A DNA stretch of 64,000 bases from Cubamyces lactineus (Eukaryota; Basidiomycota; Agaricomycetes; Polyporales; Polyporaceae), in the NCBI GenBank assembly GCA_022376465.1, contig JACDTU010000021.1:434001-498000 (forward strand). Direction: 5' to 3'. The notes beneath the pieces were generated by a model that made no database searches, was not told the DNA's origin, and was given only the letters and a program-made list of their open reading frames with translations. Shown in pieces: positions 11,649 to 22,353 of the stretch (position 1 is the stretch's first letter; each line of letters opens with the position of its first letter). A program made the translations under genes and the position numbers.

Positions 11649-14600
11649 ATGGCGCACTACCAAGTCACCGCGACGTCCCTGACGCCGACGCGCCCCGCCC
11701 CCGCCGCGCCCGGCCGGCGCAACGACGTGCTCGCCAGCTCGGGCTACAGCTCCTCGTTCTCGGTCGGGATGTCGTCCCCCTCGAGCTCGGCGTACGCGCC
11801 ATCGTACACGGGCATCGGCGGATCCCCCGATCGCAACTCGGGCAGCGTCAACAGCTCGAACGTCGTGCGGAGCGGGACCGTCGCCGTCAAGGAGGAGGGC
11901 CTCGTCTCGTTCTTGTGGCGCCCGAAGTGGTTGGTGCTGAAGGAGTATACGCTGTCGATTCACAAGAATGAGGTGAGTGTCGGTACCTTTTCTGGATGGT
12001 TTTGTCCCTTGCGGCTGCGCCCTTGGCGGATTGTGGACGCCGCAAGTTTCCGCAGAATGCCTCCGGTCTTTCTCCTGAGCCAAGCAGAGACGATATATGC
12101 ACCATCGATTAGACGGGCGACACCACTGTAGCGTGCCTGCGATGCCGTCAGACTCCGAGGTCTTTAGCTCAGCAGGAAGCCATGCCGTCGGCTTCTCTAC
12201 ACATATGCCTTTGGAAGTTCTACTTCCCTGTGCATGAGCTTGTGCAGTAGTAGATCCCTGTGTCGCACGATGTTCCATGTGCAGCCAGGGATTACATGAG
12301 CTGAGAGCTCATGTTTAGAGAAGCTCTTGTATGTGTACAATTGGCAACGTCCATGCTCCCGCGGAGGCAGTTCGCAAGGACGTAAGGCTCGATACTTTCG
12401 TGCATACTCGTTACAGATCCCACACATTCTGACTTTCCCCTGGACCGGGACATGTATTCACTAACATTCACTTGCCACTTCCAGTCATCCTCGCAATCTC
12501 AGACCTTGATCAACTTGTCCGACATCGCCAACATCGAACGTACAGACCTCAAGCCCTACTGCCTGCTCCTGGAAACCAAGGATAAACGAATCTACTTCTC
12601 ACTAAAGAGCGACGAGGAGCTCTACGGTTGGCAAGATGACATCTATTCGCGAAGCCCCCTGATGGGCGTAAGCAACCCCACAAACTTTGTACATAAGGTC
12701 CACGTCGGGTTTGACCCTGTATCGGGAGCCTTCACAGTACGTCAAATCAACCTAGGCCTAAGTCCTTGTTCTGACCAGTCGTGTACAGGGCCTACCAGAT
12801 GCATGGAGCAAACTCCTTACCAAATCAGCGATCACTCGAGAAGACTACGCCAGGGACCCGCAAGCCGTACTCGATGTGCTCGAGTTCTACACGGACCACC
12901 AGAAGCGCGAGATGGAGGAGCTCGGGTACGGTTCGCGTGCCGGCGGCGGCAGCAGCTCGTTCGGGTCCTCCAACACACTCTCGCCATACTCCGACAGCTC
13001 CAGTGCGCCGCGTTTCAATGCCGGTACTGGCCTCGGCGGTGCAGGCATGTCGTCCAAGATCTCACCTCTGAACGAGCGCCCCGCCATGAAGCGTCAGGAC
13101 TCGGCACCTGCGCATCTCAACGGCGATGCAGTCAACGGAACACAAGCGGCGCTTGCGCGGGCGGCCGAAGTCGTCAACGGATCACACATCCAGCACGCTA
13201 ACACTGTCTCCGCGGCGCAGACGAACCCTGCGCTGCGCTCACCGATACCCCAGATGACGCCTGGCCAGCTCCAAGCGTCTCGTCCCGCACCTGCACGACC
13301 TCTCCTTTCGGCCAACCGTCCAGCGCCTCCCGCACCAGGAGGTGGCAAGCCCCCATTGCCCGATCACTCGCCTTCGTCTGCTGAGCTGCGTCAGCGTGCC
13401 AAGGCACAGGGACCTCCTACGGAGACACAGACGACGAAGCCTCCAGGACTTCACCAGCAGCCCGAGCGCAAGGACTCGCTCGATCGCGTAGGAGCTGCAC
13501 AGAATGGTAACCGGCCGAACCTTGTCCCCGCCAAGTCGTCCCCAGCGACTGGCCAACCTGTCACGCAACCCGCGAATGGCCCGGCAGGCGCGACAGCAGG
13601 TCCGCCTCCTGTCAAGCCTCTGCAGACGACGAAGAAGCCGCAGGGTCAGAAGGAGCAGCCAGCTGTGACCGTGACTGCGCCCGACGGCGACGAGAAGAGC
13701 GGGAGCGTGGCCGCCGCTGCCGCCGCGCTGGAGAAGCCGAAGGAGAAGGAGAAGCGCATCAGTACGATGAACGAGGCGCAGATCATGGAGAAGCTCCGGA
13801 GTGTGGTCAGCCAGGACGATCCCAAGGCGCTCTACAGCAAGATCCGCAAGGTCGGCCAAGGGTGAGCGTAATTTGCCTTTCTGTCTTCCAGCACCTGTCC
13901 GGCGGATCGGTTCCGGATGCATGGATAAGGACGTGAAGCGAATGGCTAACACATCAACTCCGACAGTGCATCTGGACACGTCTACGTTGCGAAGACGCAC
14001 GCCACAGGGAAGAAGGTCGCGATCAAGGAAATGGACCTGTCCAACCAGCCGCGCAAGGAACTCATCGTGAACGAGATCCTGGTCATGAAGGAGTCGCAGC
14101 ACCCGAACATCGTCAACTTCCTCGACGCGTACCTCGTGAAGAGCAACGAGCTCTGGGTCGTCATGGAGTACATGGAGGGCGGTGCGCTCACTGATATAAT
14201 CGAGAACAACACGCTCGAGGAGGACCAGATCTCGAGTATCTGTCTTGAGGTGAGTTCAATGCTAGCAATGCGTGGAAGTGTGCGGGTGTTGAATCGTGAC
14301 GGGGATGCAGACGTGCAAGGGTCTTGGTCACTTGCATAGCCAATCTATCATTCACCGCGATATTAAATCGGACAACGTTCTCTTGGATGCACAGGGTCAC
14401 GTCAAGATCAGTACGTCCATTCTACCGACCCCGTCTATTCCCTTGCAGTACTGACTGGTCTGATCCAGCCGATTTCGGTTTCTGCGCGAAGCTCACGGAC
14501 CAAAAGTCCAAGCGCGCGACGATGGTTGGCACGCCGTACTGGATGGCTCCCGAGGTCGTGAAGCAAAAGGAGTATGGTGCAAAGGTCGACATTTGGTCGC

Positions 14601-14937
14601 TGGGTATCATGGCGATCGAGATGATTGAGAACGAGCCGCCATACCTCGACGAGGAGCCCCTCAAGGCGCTGTACCTCATCGCGACGAACGGCACGCCGAC
14701 TCTCAAGAAGCCTGAGACGCTGTCGCGCGAGCTCAAGAGCTTCCTTAGCGTCTGCTTGTGCGTCGATGTCAAGAGCCGTGCGACCGCAGATGAGCTGCTC
14801 CAGGTAAGATAACACACCTTACGTTCTATAGATCATCTGTCTGACACATGATTCCCTAGCACGAGTTCTTGAAGAAGGCCTGCGCACTATCTGGGCTCGC
14901 GCCCCTGCTCCGCTTCCGGAATAAGCAGGCGTCATGA
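11649..14937 (+). CDS. CLA4: PAK-family protein kinase, CLA4 type (PH-CRIB-kinase)
   Basis: Cdc42/Rac-activated Ser/Thr kinase of polarity, septation and hyphal growth. Seven exons (11649-11972, 12485-12736, 12789-13861, 13967-14249, 14311-14410, 14469-14803, 14860-14937) sum to 814 residues. Order: Ser-rich N-terminus; PH domain at about 77-185 ([14 protein letters not shown] to WQDDIY); CRIB/p21-binding motif [17 protein letters not shown] directly after it; a long Pro/Ala/Gln-rich linker; then the kinase domain from about 540 with VAIK lysine, IHRDIKSDN catalytic loop, ADFGF in place of the usual DFG context, and GTPYWMAPE activation segment. The PH domain distinguishes CLA4 from STE20. 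The first intron is unusually long (512 bp). A PAK gene is a recurring neighbour of the B mating-type locus in Agaricomycetes, consistent with the pheromone genes on both sides here. Confidence 0.97.
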
Positions 14938-15230
14938 GTTCCCGGCATATTCCCTCACGAATGGTCTTGGATGGATACTTGGTGGGTTAGAGTGTGTGTG
15001 TACTTCTTGTGTTCTGTTTTGGACGGTCCGCGTCCGTCCCCGGGACTCCTTGCACGTTAGCTGTGGCGGAGCGGACGGAGAGGGACTCGCTGTGCTCGTT
15101 TGTCGCGCGTCCGCGTCGTCGTCGCTGTCGTCGCCCGCAATATTCCCCCCTACCCTTTGCGCACCTGTCGTTGTGTCTTTTACTTATCTATATACCGCGT
15201 CCGCGTCGGCATCTGGGTTCTTCATCTTCA

Positions 15231-15250
15231 CACGTTCACGTTCACGTTCA
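15231..15250. repeat. Hexanucleotide repeat (TTCACG)n
   Basis: About three tandem copies of a TTCACG unit within the pyrimidine-rich 3' flank of CLA4. Confidence 0.6.
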
Positions 15251-15636
15251 CACCGGCATACCTCTTACGCACCACCACCCTCACGATCTCGTCCTCCTCC
15301 CGTTCAAGCTAGTATCAATAGTGCATCCAAGCCGTCCCACTTCACCCCTCTGTCTCCCTCCAACCGCAGCGCAACGACCCTCCCATAGTAGCTCTAGTCT
15401 TTCGCGTTCCTCTGCGCTTCTCGTGCTTGTTATCACCCCCATGATTCCTCATCCTCGATTTTTCTCTCCCTCTCTCTCCCTCTATCGCCTCGTCATCGAT
15501 ATCTCTGTTTCCCTCTCCCCTTGTCTCGCTTTTTTATGTTGGAAAAGCTTTGGTGTATACTACGACGGCTAGATGCATATTTCCAGGCGTGTCATGTGTA
15601 CATGGGAGTACGTATACCGCGGCCGGTACCGTAGCA

Positions 15637-15676
15637 CGCGTGCGTGCGTGCGTGCGCGCACATGTACGTGTGCGTT
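15637..15676. repeat. TGCG microsatellite
   Basis: About four to five TGCG units followed by alternating GCGCACATGTACGTGTGCG purine-pyrimidine sequence, which also forms an imperfect palindrome. Confidence 0.6.
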
Positions 15677-16342
15677 TCGTGGTGGTGTGTACGCTTAAAC
15701 GCGGTCGAATGGATGCGCGGTCGTTCTCATCTACCCTAGGCTTTGCGAGCTTGGAATGTCCCACATTTAGAGAGAATCAACGGGAGTGCATATATACATG
15801 GCTTGAGAATAGGGTCTAGTCAGGCGAACATAAGTCGTATGAGGATCGTCGACACAAGTACGTATACGTATACCGTTACGAGTCAGATCTAAAGACAACC
15901 CGGATGATCATGGGGCATATGTACATATGGCTCAGGAGAGGAAAGCGGGATCAGGGTCCAGGGTAATAACCGAGATACATAGCAAGAAAAAGACACATCA
16001 GTACATCACAGAGTCTACTACAATCCACACATACACATAACACCGAGGAGAGCGACGCTACGGGATACACACGGGGCACGACGATGCAGGCATGCATGAG
16101 AGACTGCACATATACACGTAAGTATAGCTCCAGGCGAAGACAACAACGGCAGCCGTCCCCCTGTCCCTGTTCTCGACAACAAGTTTCATATCCGGAAGGA
16201 AGTCCCTTGGGCATTGGCATGAGTGAGTGAGAAGGTCGTCAGTCCGGGGTCCGAGGTCGGAGGCGGTAGCGGCGAGATGGCAGTGCACGACACGAAGCTG
16301 CCCAGCAGCATAGACAGCGCGCAAAACGCAGCTCTGGTGCGC

Positions 16343-17953
16343 CTAGAAGGCGCTGCTTGCGCTCGCGAGAATGCGATACAGCGCGTTGGCCTCCTCGAAG
16401 CGCGAGTTGCGCAGCGTGAAGTGCGCCATCTCCGCCGAGTCCGCGTCCGAGGCGGGGTCAACGATCGACAACTTGATGAGCGCGTTGTAGAAGCGACATA
16501 GCTGTGCGCAACGTTGAGCCCACGACGGCAGTGAACAAGGAGTAAAATGGATGGCTTACGTTCTGAACCCCCTTGGCGAACCGGTCGTCACTGATGTTAC
16601 CCTCGCGTTCGTCCTGCTCGGCACGATCTAGCCAAGAGACACAGTCGTGGATGAACCACCCAAGTACGTCCGTGCGGACCAGGTCGGCGATCGTAGTCCT
16701 CCCACCAGTAGCGACATCCGTGATAGTAGTCGTATCGCGCAGGAGGCGCCCCATCAGGTCAAACGAGGGCAGTGTCGGCGGGAGGTGGCGCAGCACATCG
16801 AGGTACGTATCAGGACCTTGCTCAGAGTCGGCCGCAAGCAATGCATTGAGGAGCGGGTAAGCCAAGGACGGATTGTTCGCGATGATATCCGAGAGATCGA
16901 CAGAAGTTATGACCGGAGGAGACACCAGCTGCGGGATCGCAGGGAGGAGGGCCTATAGCCACATTCAGCGCCAGAACACGAGGAGATGCACGACCAAGTA
17001 GTGTGTCAGGCACTCACGCGCTGTTCCGCGATGGTCAGGACGCGGTCCCGTGCAGTCAGCAGGAGCGTCATCGCGTGCGAGACCTTCTCCCTTTCCCGGT
17101 CGCGCTCCGCGGACGCGGCGGCCACACCTTCCGCCCACGCGGAGCCGTGTTCACTTTCCGGGGCAGGTGCAGTAGCACCCGTCGCCAGGGACGCGGACGT
17201 GTCGGCATTTCCCACGCTGCCAGGCAATAAGCAATAAGGAAAGTGGGTTGAGCGCGATCTCGCTGGATGGTTGGGACGGTTAAGACGTACTGATCGGCGA
17301 GAAGTGGCCCCGCAGAGACTTCCTCAAGCGACAGGTTGGCTGCGCGCAGCTTCGGCGGAAGAGGGGACCTAGCGAGCGTGTTGGGCGAGAATGGGCCGAT
17401 CTGCAGGAAAATGGTGTCGGTGCCTCCGAGCTGTGGATGGATACTGTCGATGAAAACTCACGTCGCTTCCGTCGCCCTTGAGGATCTTCCACAGCACCCA
17501 GACGAGCTGCTCGTTCTCGCTGACGCCGCCAGCAGTGGCGACCTGTACGGCAAGATCGCGCTCCTTGACGAAACTCGCATGTAACACAGACTTGAACGGG
17601 TTTATAGCGATCGGATGGGGCGCGTATAGTGAATACAGCATATAAGAAACCAGGATGCGTTGGGGCAGCTGTAGAGCAGGCCCAGTCAGACCTGCGCGCC
17701 TCTCGTCGATCGAAATAGCCACACGTACTTCTACACGAGAATCGAGCATGGGCATAAGCACATCAAGCGCGAGTTGAAACCTCGAGAGCGGCGGCACGAT
17801 CTGGATGAACGTGTGCGCAGCCGTCGAGCACGGCGTCGAGCATGCGCTAGCCAGGAGATGGGTGACGGACGCGCGAGTCGAGTCTCCAGACATGGCCTGC
17901 TGCTTCGTCGCGAGAGGAAGCTGGTAGAAAGAAGCGGGGGCGGTTTGCATCAT
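16343..17953 (-). CDS. CNOT11: CCR4-NOT complex subunit 11
   Basis: Subunit of the cytoplasmic CCR4-NOT deadenylase, where CNOT11 joins CNOT10 on the N-terminal module of NOT1. Five exons give about 460 residues. The first exon carries the conserved helical part (FQLALDVLMPMLDS, RILVSYMLYSLYAPHPIAINPF), matching the ANPF-type motif of animal CNOT11. The fourth exon holds TSVDLSDIIANNPSLAYPLL, equal to the ENNPLVAIEMLL block of the C-terminal domain, and the last exon ends AHFTLRNSRFEEANALYRIL before TAG, matching the family's ending. All joints are GT-AG. The start is the first Met of the tandem pair near 17953. The gene is divergent from the RG-rich protein gene, with starts 233 bp apart, so the two may share a promoter region. 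Confidence 0.9.
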
Positions 17954-18186
17954 GTCAGCAGCATGTATCTCGTGAGTTCGTCGTCGTCGTTGTCGACGTC
18001 GACGAGGTCGTGAACGTTGGAGGAAGAGTTGAGAGCAGGTGGGCGTAACGAGTTCGAGTCGATGACGGGCGCTCCGGACCGATTATAATATACAAGGGCG
18101 TCTGTCGCCGTAAGCGAGCTTTGTATCCATTCCATTTCCAGTGCCACTCCGCTATTTCGTTCCTTGTCTGCACAACCACTTGAACA

Positions 18187-19093
18187 ATGTCCGAGGCAGC
18201 CACTTCTGCAGAATCATCTTCTGCGCCAACGCGAGGAAGAGGCAGAGGAAGGGGCAAGTCCCGCGGCGGGCTGGGCAAATATCTGCGTGCCCGAGGACGC
18301 GGTCGAGGAAGAGGCCGCCCCGCAGAGTTTGGCAAACGGCTGCTTCTCGAAGATGAGGAAGATGTCGAGGTTGACGAGGAAGAGCAGAAGGAGCTTGAGC
18401 GCAAGTTCGCACGGCGGCAGCTCGTGTCCAACGCAGATCGCTATGCTGAGCCAGAGCCCGAACTGAACTCTGAAGGTAAGTTCAGCATTGTATCGGGAGG
18501 AGATCCCCATCTAAGGTACTCACAGTGGTACCGACCAGGCGAAGAGGTAGTTGAACCTGAAGTGGACCTATCATCTTTCCTCGAACGCCAGAAGCAGTCA
18601 GAGGGACCAACGTCCGCGCTTGTTCCATCGGATGAAGATGACGATGTTGACACCACCTTGGCCCATCTCACTGCACAACTTAAGCCTCCGTCGCAGTCCA
18701 AGAAGGGGCGCGTGCAGCAGATTGAATGGGACGCTGAGCTAGAGGAGCTCAGCCGAGAAAAGGCTGCCGCAGATGCGACAAGAGGTGAGCGATCCATTTA
18801 GACCGCCTCGCACACATACTGACCACGACAATTTGTAGAGTTGAAAGAGCGATTCCGCGCGCAAACTGTCAAGCAAAGGAGTCGCGCTGCCCCACGCGGT
18901 GCTTCGACTACGGCTCGGAAACAGCATACTGGTATGCAGCCCCACTTCCTAAGAACTAAGAGTTTCAGCTGCTGACGTTTCAGTCATAGAACGCTCTTAT
19001 GTGGAGGCACCACCTCTTCCCACAGATGCACCAAAGCCCGAGAAAAGCGAGAAAGAGGATATGCAGGACTTCCTGGACGACCTCTTGAGCTAG
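18187..19093 (+). CDS. Conserved-looking RG-rich acidic protein of unknown function
   Basis: About 265 residues in three exons, family not recognised. Residues 15-45 are an Arg/Gly-rich stretch (RGRGRGRGKSRGGLGKY) of the RGG/RG type that often binds RNA or is arginine-methylated. Next comes an acidic region (LLEDEEDVEVDEEE), then a mixed segment with SGGDPHLRYSQWYRPGEE and DLSSFLERQKQ, a basic stretch, and an acidic C-terminus (KEDMQDFLDDLLS). A possible intron starting at GTAAG near 18476 was rejected because splicing it runs into a stop whereas reading through keeps a sensible protein. Nuclear RNA metabolism is a guess from composition only. The gene is divergent from CNOT11. Confidence 0.8.
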
Positions 19094-20565
19094 CCGCTCA
19101 GCATCGATGACATCGCTGGTCTGTATCGATAGGGCTCTTCGACATTTGTACTACAATCTAGCCATTCCACTCCAAGCCCGACATCTGCAAGCCGCCCAGA
19201 ACGTACGGACTAGGTCATACTTCCCATGATTCGCGAGCTACGAGACCGGTGGACATAACGTCCGGGGCTAGCTTACGAGTGTTCCCTTGTATGATTTGTG
19301 TTGGCCCGGACAGTATCGGAATGGGCACTGGGCATTCTCGAGTCCGGTTACTCAGCCACATCAACATATACGAGATGACAGCAAAGTAACGAATCGTCAA
19401 CCAGTCCCTGCCACTCGCTAACGCCTCGAGAGCTCTCCCCGAGCTCGCTTATCGTGTGCGCGCCCACAGTGCGAGCCTGTCCCATCACGATCCCGCACAA
19501 ATCTCCGCAAAACAAAAGGGCTCTGTGGGCACGAGGCCGGGCAATCGCGATGAGCCCGGAACGCGAACACTATCGTTGCCTTTCCGGGCGAACTCGACAA
19601 GGCGTTCAGGTGCAATCGAGATGAGACAGGGCGAGAGGCGCCGGCGCCACACGGGCGAGGCCTCTTATTGTTAACGGACGGGTTTAGAAGGCGGACGCAT
19701 GTGCACGTCGTGCAGCGTTAGATTACCGATGCACTCGTCTTGTCAGTCGCGCTAGCGGCGCAGGGCGTGGGCCATGACAGATGTGTGGTTATTGTTACGC
19801 GGAACAGCGAGCCGAGCAAGGGGCCCCGTGGGCGTGAGGCCCAGGGAGTACGAGAGCAGTCACTATCGAGTCAATGTTCACGACGGGAAGAGGATGGGAA
19901 TCCTCGTGGGGAGGAGACGACGGACTTTGTACGTCGAGAAGGAGACGGTGGGATTAGAGCTGTGATGGGAGGGGCGTCGTTCTCAAGAAGCGGACTTTGG
20001 GAAGGCGAAGGCGAAGCCACTGCACGGCGCGTTCGCGCTTCGCGACGCCGTTGGCTTGGAGCTCGTATTCTTTTCCATGCAGGCCATACGTGCCACATCA
20101 GCATGTATCAGTGCATAGATCCCCGTGGACCTTATCCCATACGAGATTCCCCGGTAGGCGGCCCCGACGTCACACAATAAGGGTGGTCTCAGATGACCTT
20201 GGCCAGCGCATCGCCGGATCTGAGGAGGGAACGCTGCGTCCTCGGGGAGAGGGTTCTAGTGTCGCACTAAGTGGTGCTCGAGGCAGGAAAGCGAGTGCAT
20301 TAGCCTACCAGGTAGAGTACATGAAGGCGGAAAGGCGAACAGAGCACTCACTCTGTACGACGTCTTCCAGCAATGTCCGGCAGCGACGTCTTCATCATGG
20401 ACGACATTGTATGACGCCCCGCCTAAACTCCTCGGAGCTCAGCCTCACGATCGGATAGGCACAAGCGCCGCCACCGGAAAGCCGGCCAAGTCGTCTTATT
20501 GTCAAGGACCTCGCTCGTTCCTGACAAGATGTCTGCACGCGTCGAGCGCATTCTGTAGTGCGGGG
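19094..20565. other. Intergenic region before pheromone gene 3
   Basis: About 1.5 kb without a supportable gene. Two diverged copies of a short motif near GTGGGC-GAGGCC followed by CACTATCG occur at about 19518-19575 and 19816-19870; see findings. Open frames of up to 153 codons have no domains. Confidence 0.4.
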
Positions 20566-20573
20566 CATAAATA
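20566..20573 (+). promoter_or_regulatory. TATA-like box of pheromone gene 3
   Basis: CATAAATA lies about 161-168 bp before the start codon at 20734; the identical octamer is found before pheromone gene 1. Confidence 0.45.
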
Positions 20574-20733
20574 CCTAGGTGAGTGGCGGTCAGCTCTCCT
20601 CTTCAGCGAAGCAGAAATCGACCACATCTCTCGCTTACCCTCGTCGCTCGGCGAACCAGCCCACCTCAAAGCCTCGCAGCTTGACAGCCTCCTCACCCTC
20701 GCATCCACGTCTTGTGTTGCTTGTGTTGCTGCA

Positions 20734-20853
20734 ATGGACGCCTTCTTCACCATCGCTTCCCCCGTCCCCGCTGAGGAGCCCGTCGAGGACATCCTCGTCG
20801 ACACCGACGCCATTGGCACCAATGGCAACCACGGCTCATGCGTCATCGCATGA
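20734..20853 (+). CDS. Lipopeptide mating pheromone precursor 3
   Basis: A 39-residue precursor: MDAFFTIASPVPAEEP, an acidic middle (VEDILVDTDA), then GTNGNHGSC-V-I-A and TGA, a proper CaaX box. The predicted prenylated tail GTNGNHGSC is identical to that of precursor 4 and differs by one residue each from copies 1 (N to D) and 2 (N to V). No charged ER or DR pair lies directly before the tail, so the cleavage point is uncertain. A GTACGT donor follows the stop at about 20891 with a plausible acceptor TGCAG near 20952, suggesting a 3' UTR intron like those near the other copies. Confidence 0.93.
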   Translation: MDAFFTIASPVPAEEPVEDILVDTDAIGTNGNHGSCVIA

Positions 20854-21976
20854 TCGCTTCACCACTATCACCTCGAGCCTCAGTCATCTGGTACGTCATT
20901 CTCAACGACTGCGCGCGGAATTGGTAGCTTACCGAGTATTCCTCGCGTGCAGATGGCAAAACCTCTGTTTCACGATTTTGCGAGCGTCCGCTCAACGACT
21001 CTTCATGGCCCCGTTTTTCGTTCAACCCGCGATACTTTATTCACTTCGATTAACGCCTAACTTATTTCCTTTGCGCCGAGAGAGTAGGAGGAGGACGGTG
21101 GGGGATGTGTATGATCAGATTGGGTGGCGGCGGCTGTGGGGAATATTGTCACCAGTAGCGTTCGTCCTAGACGCACCATCTAGAGACACCACACTCCTTG
21201 CATTTGTATAACATGACGACTCACAATTGGAATTATACGAATCACCTTTGAGAGCATGGTATTGTCTTGCCAGAGCGTTCCGCACATTCAGTGCGGACAG
21301 ATATTAGGTTGCACCGCGTGAGCCAATCGCGCTGGGGGAACATCTTCTGAGACGTCTTATCTTTCTGCACGTTCTCATGTAGTTAGTAGAGTAATTGAGC
21401 TAGCTGGTTCCGTGAATCAGACGAGTAGTAGGTTTAGTGTGAAACTCGTTCGTCATTGATTCTTCGATATACTTAGTATCTAGTCTGTACATGTCACTAG
21501 TGATTATGTGAGCGAACTCGCTAAAATTCCAACTATATTGGTGCGTACCTGGCCTGTAGTAGCATCGACGAGTTGATGGTGGTATTCGGTGAGCCTCGGG
21601 CGCCTGATTTGAGAGCAAGTTAAGAACGTCGGAGGTCGGACCGATGCACCGACTGCTTTCACGCCGTTTGCGCAAAAATACTCTCAACTGTTGGCTTTTA
21701 TCACGACCAATGTCTGGTAGGCCGGACGATTCTACTCGCAGTACTTATACGAAAGCACACGATTGATATCACGCTGAGAAGTGTTGTTTTCATCAATTTA
21801 CGCTCAAACACGTCGAAGGCTACAGGTCATCGAATGTTGTACAATTGTTACAGAACATAAAGCCAATCTCGCGTGCGGGTTCCAACGCTTGTCATCACAG
21901 TTTCTCGCAGAATGTATACAGTGATGTAGTGACATGACCGCCGCGAGAGCACAGTGGCTCGAGAAGCTTGCGATGC
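20854..21976. other. 3' flank of pheromone gene 3
   Basis: Contains the putative 3' UTR intron of pheromone gene 3 (about 20891-20952). Otherwise AT-richer sequence with no gene seen. Confidence 0.45.
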
Positions 21977-22353
21977 TCAGGTAGCGACGCAGGTCAGCTT
22001 TCCGTGCTTGTGGACGCATTCTGCATACACGGGAGTGTCAGCCAAGGACAGTACCAGTCACGCCGTTATCGACGGCCCTAAGGTACCACTTACTGCCAGA
22101 GAGAACGGGGGAGTTGTCCGACGGCCCTGCATAGAACTTGCAGCTGTGGCCCGCCTTGTAGCCGCAGTTGTTGGGGCAGTTGCAGGCGGCCACTACGACC
22201 AACATCAACATCTCGGTCAGCATATAGCGCGGCAGTACAAGGCGAAAAAAGCAACATACCAGGGTTAGTGGCAATCTGGGCATCGCCCATGGCTCGGCTG
22301 GTGAAGAGTAGGGCCAGGGCGGCGATGAGCATGGCTCTCATATTGAAGAGCAT
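21977..22353 (-). CDS. Small secreted cysteine-rich protein
   Basis: Three exons give a protein of about 79 residues not visible as one open frame. The first exon is a classical signal peptide (MRAMLIAALALLFTSRAMG). The second carries CNCPNNCGYKAGHSCKFYAG, and the third ends GKCVHKHGKLTC-V-A-T before TGA. The mature part of about 55 residues has six cysteines, enough for three disulfides. Both introns are GT-AG and frame-restoring (22255-22199 and about 22070-22016 by eye). It fits the small secreted protein class of mushrooms; function unknown, and no named family recognised. It lies between pheromone genes 3 and 4, in an otherwise empty interval. Confidence 0.78.

Larger units (their letters stand above)
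14938..16342. other. Convergent 3' region of CLA4 and CNOT11
   Basis: About 1.4 kb between two gene ends. It contains a C/T-rich tract (about 15110-15540), a TTCACG repeat and a TGCG microsatellite, listed separately. Open frames in the pyrimidine tract are low-complexity and not called. Confidence 0.45.

Noticed and set aside
18477..18531. Possible intron GTAAG...CACAG in the RG-rich protein gene
   Set aside because: Splicing gives an early stop, while reading through keeps a long sensible protein.
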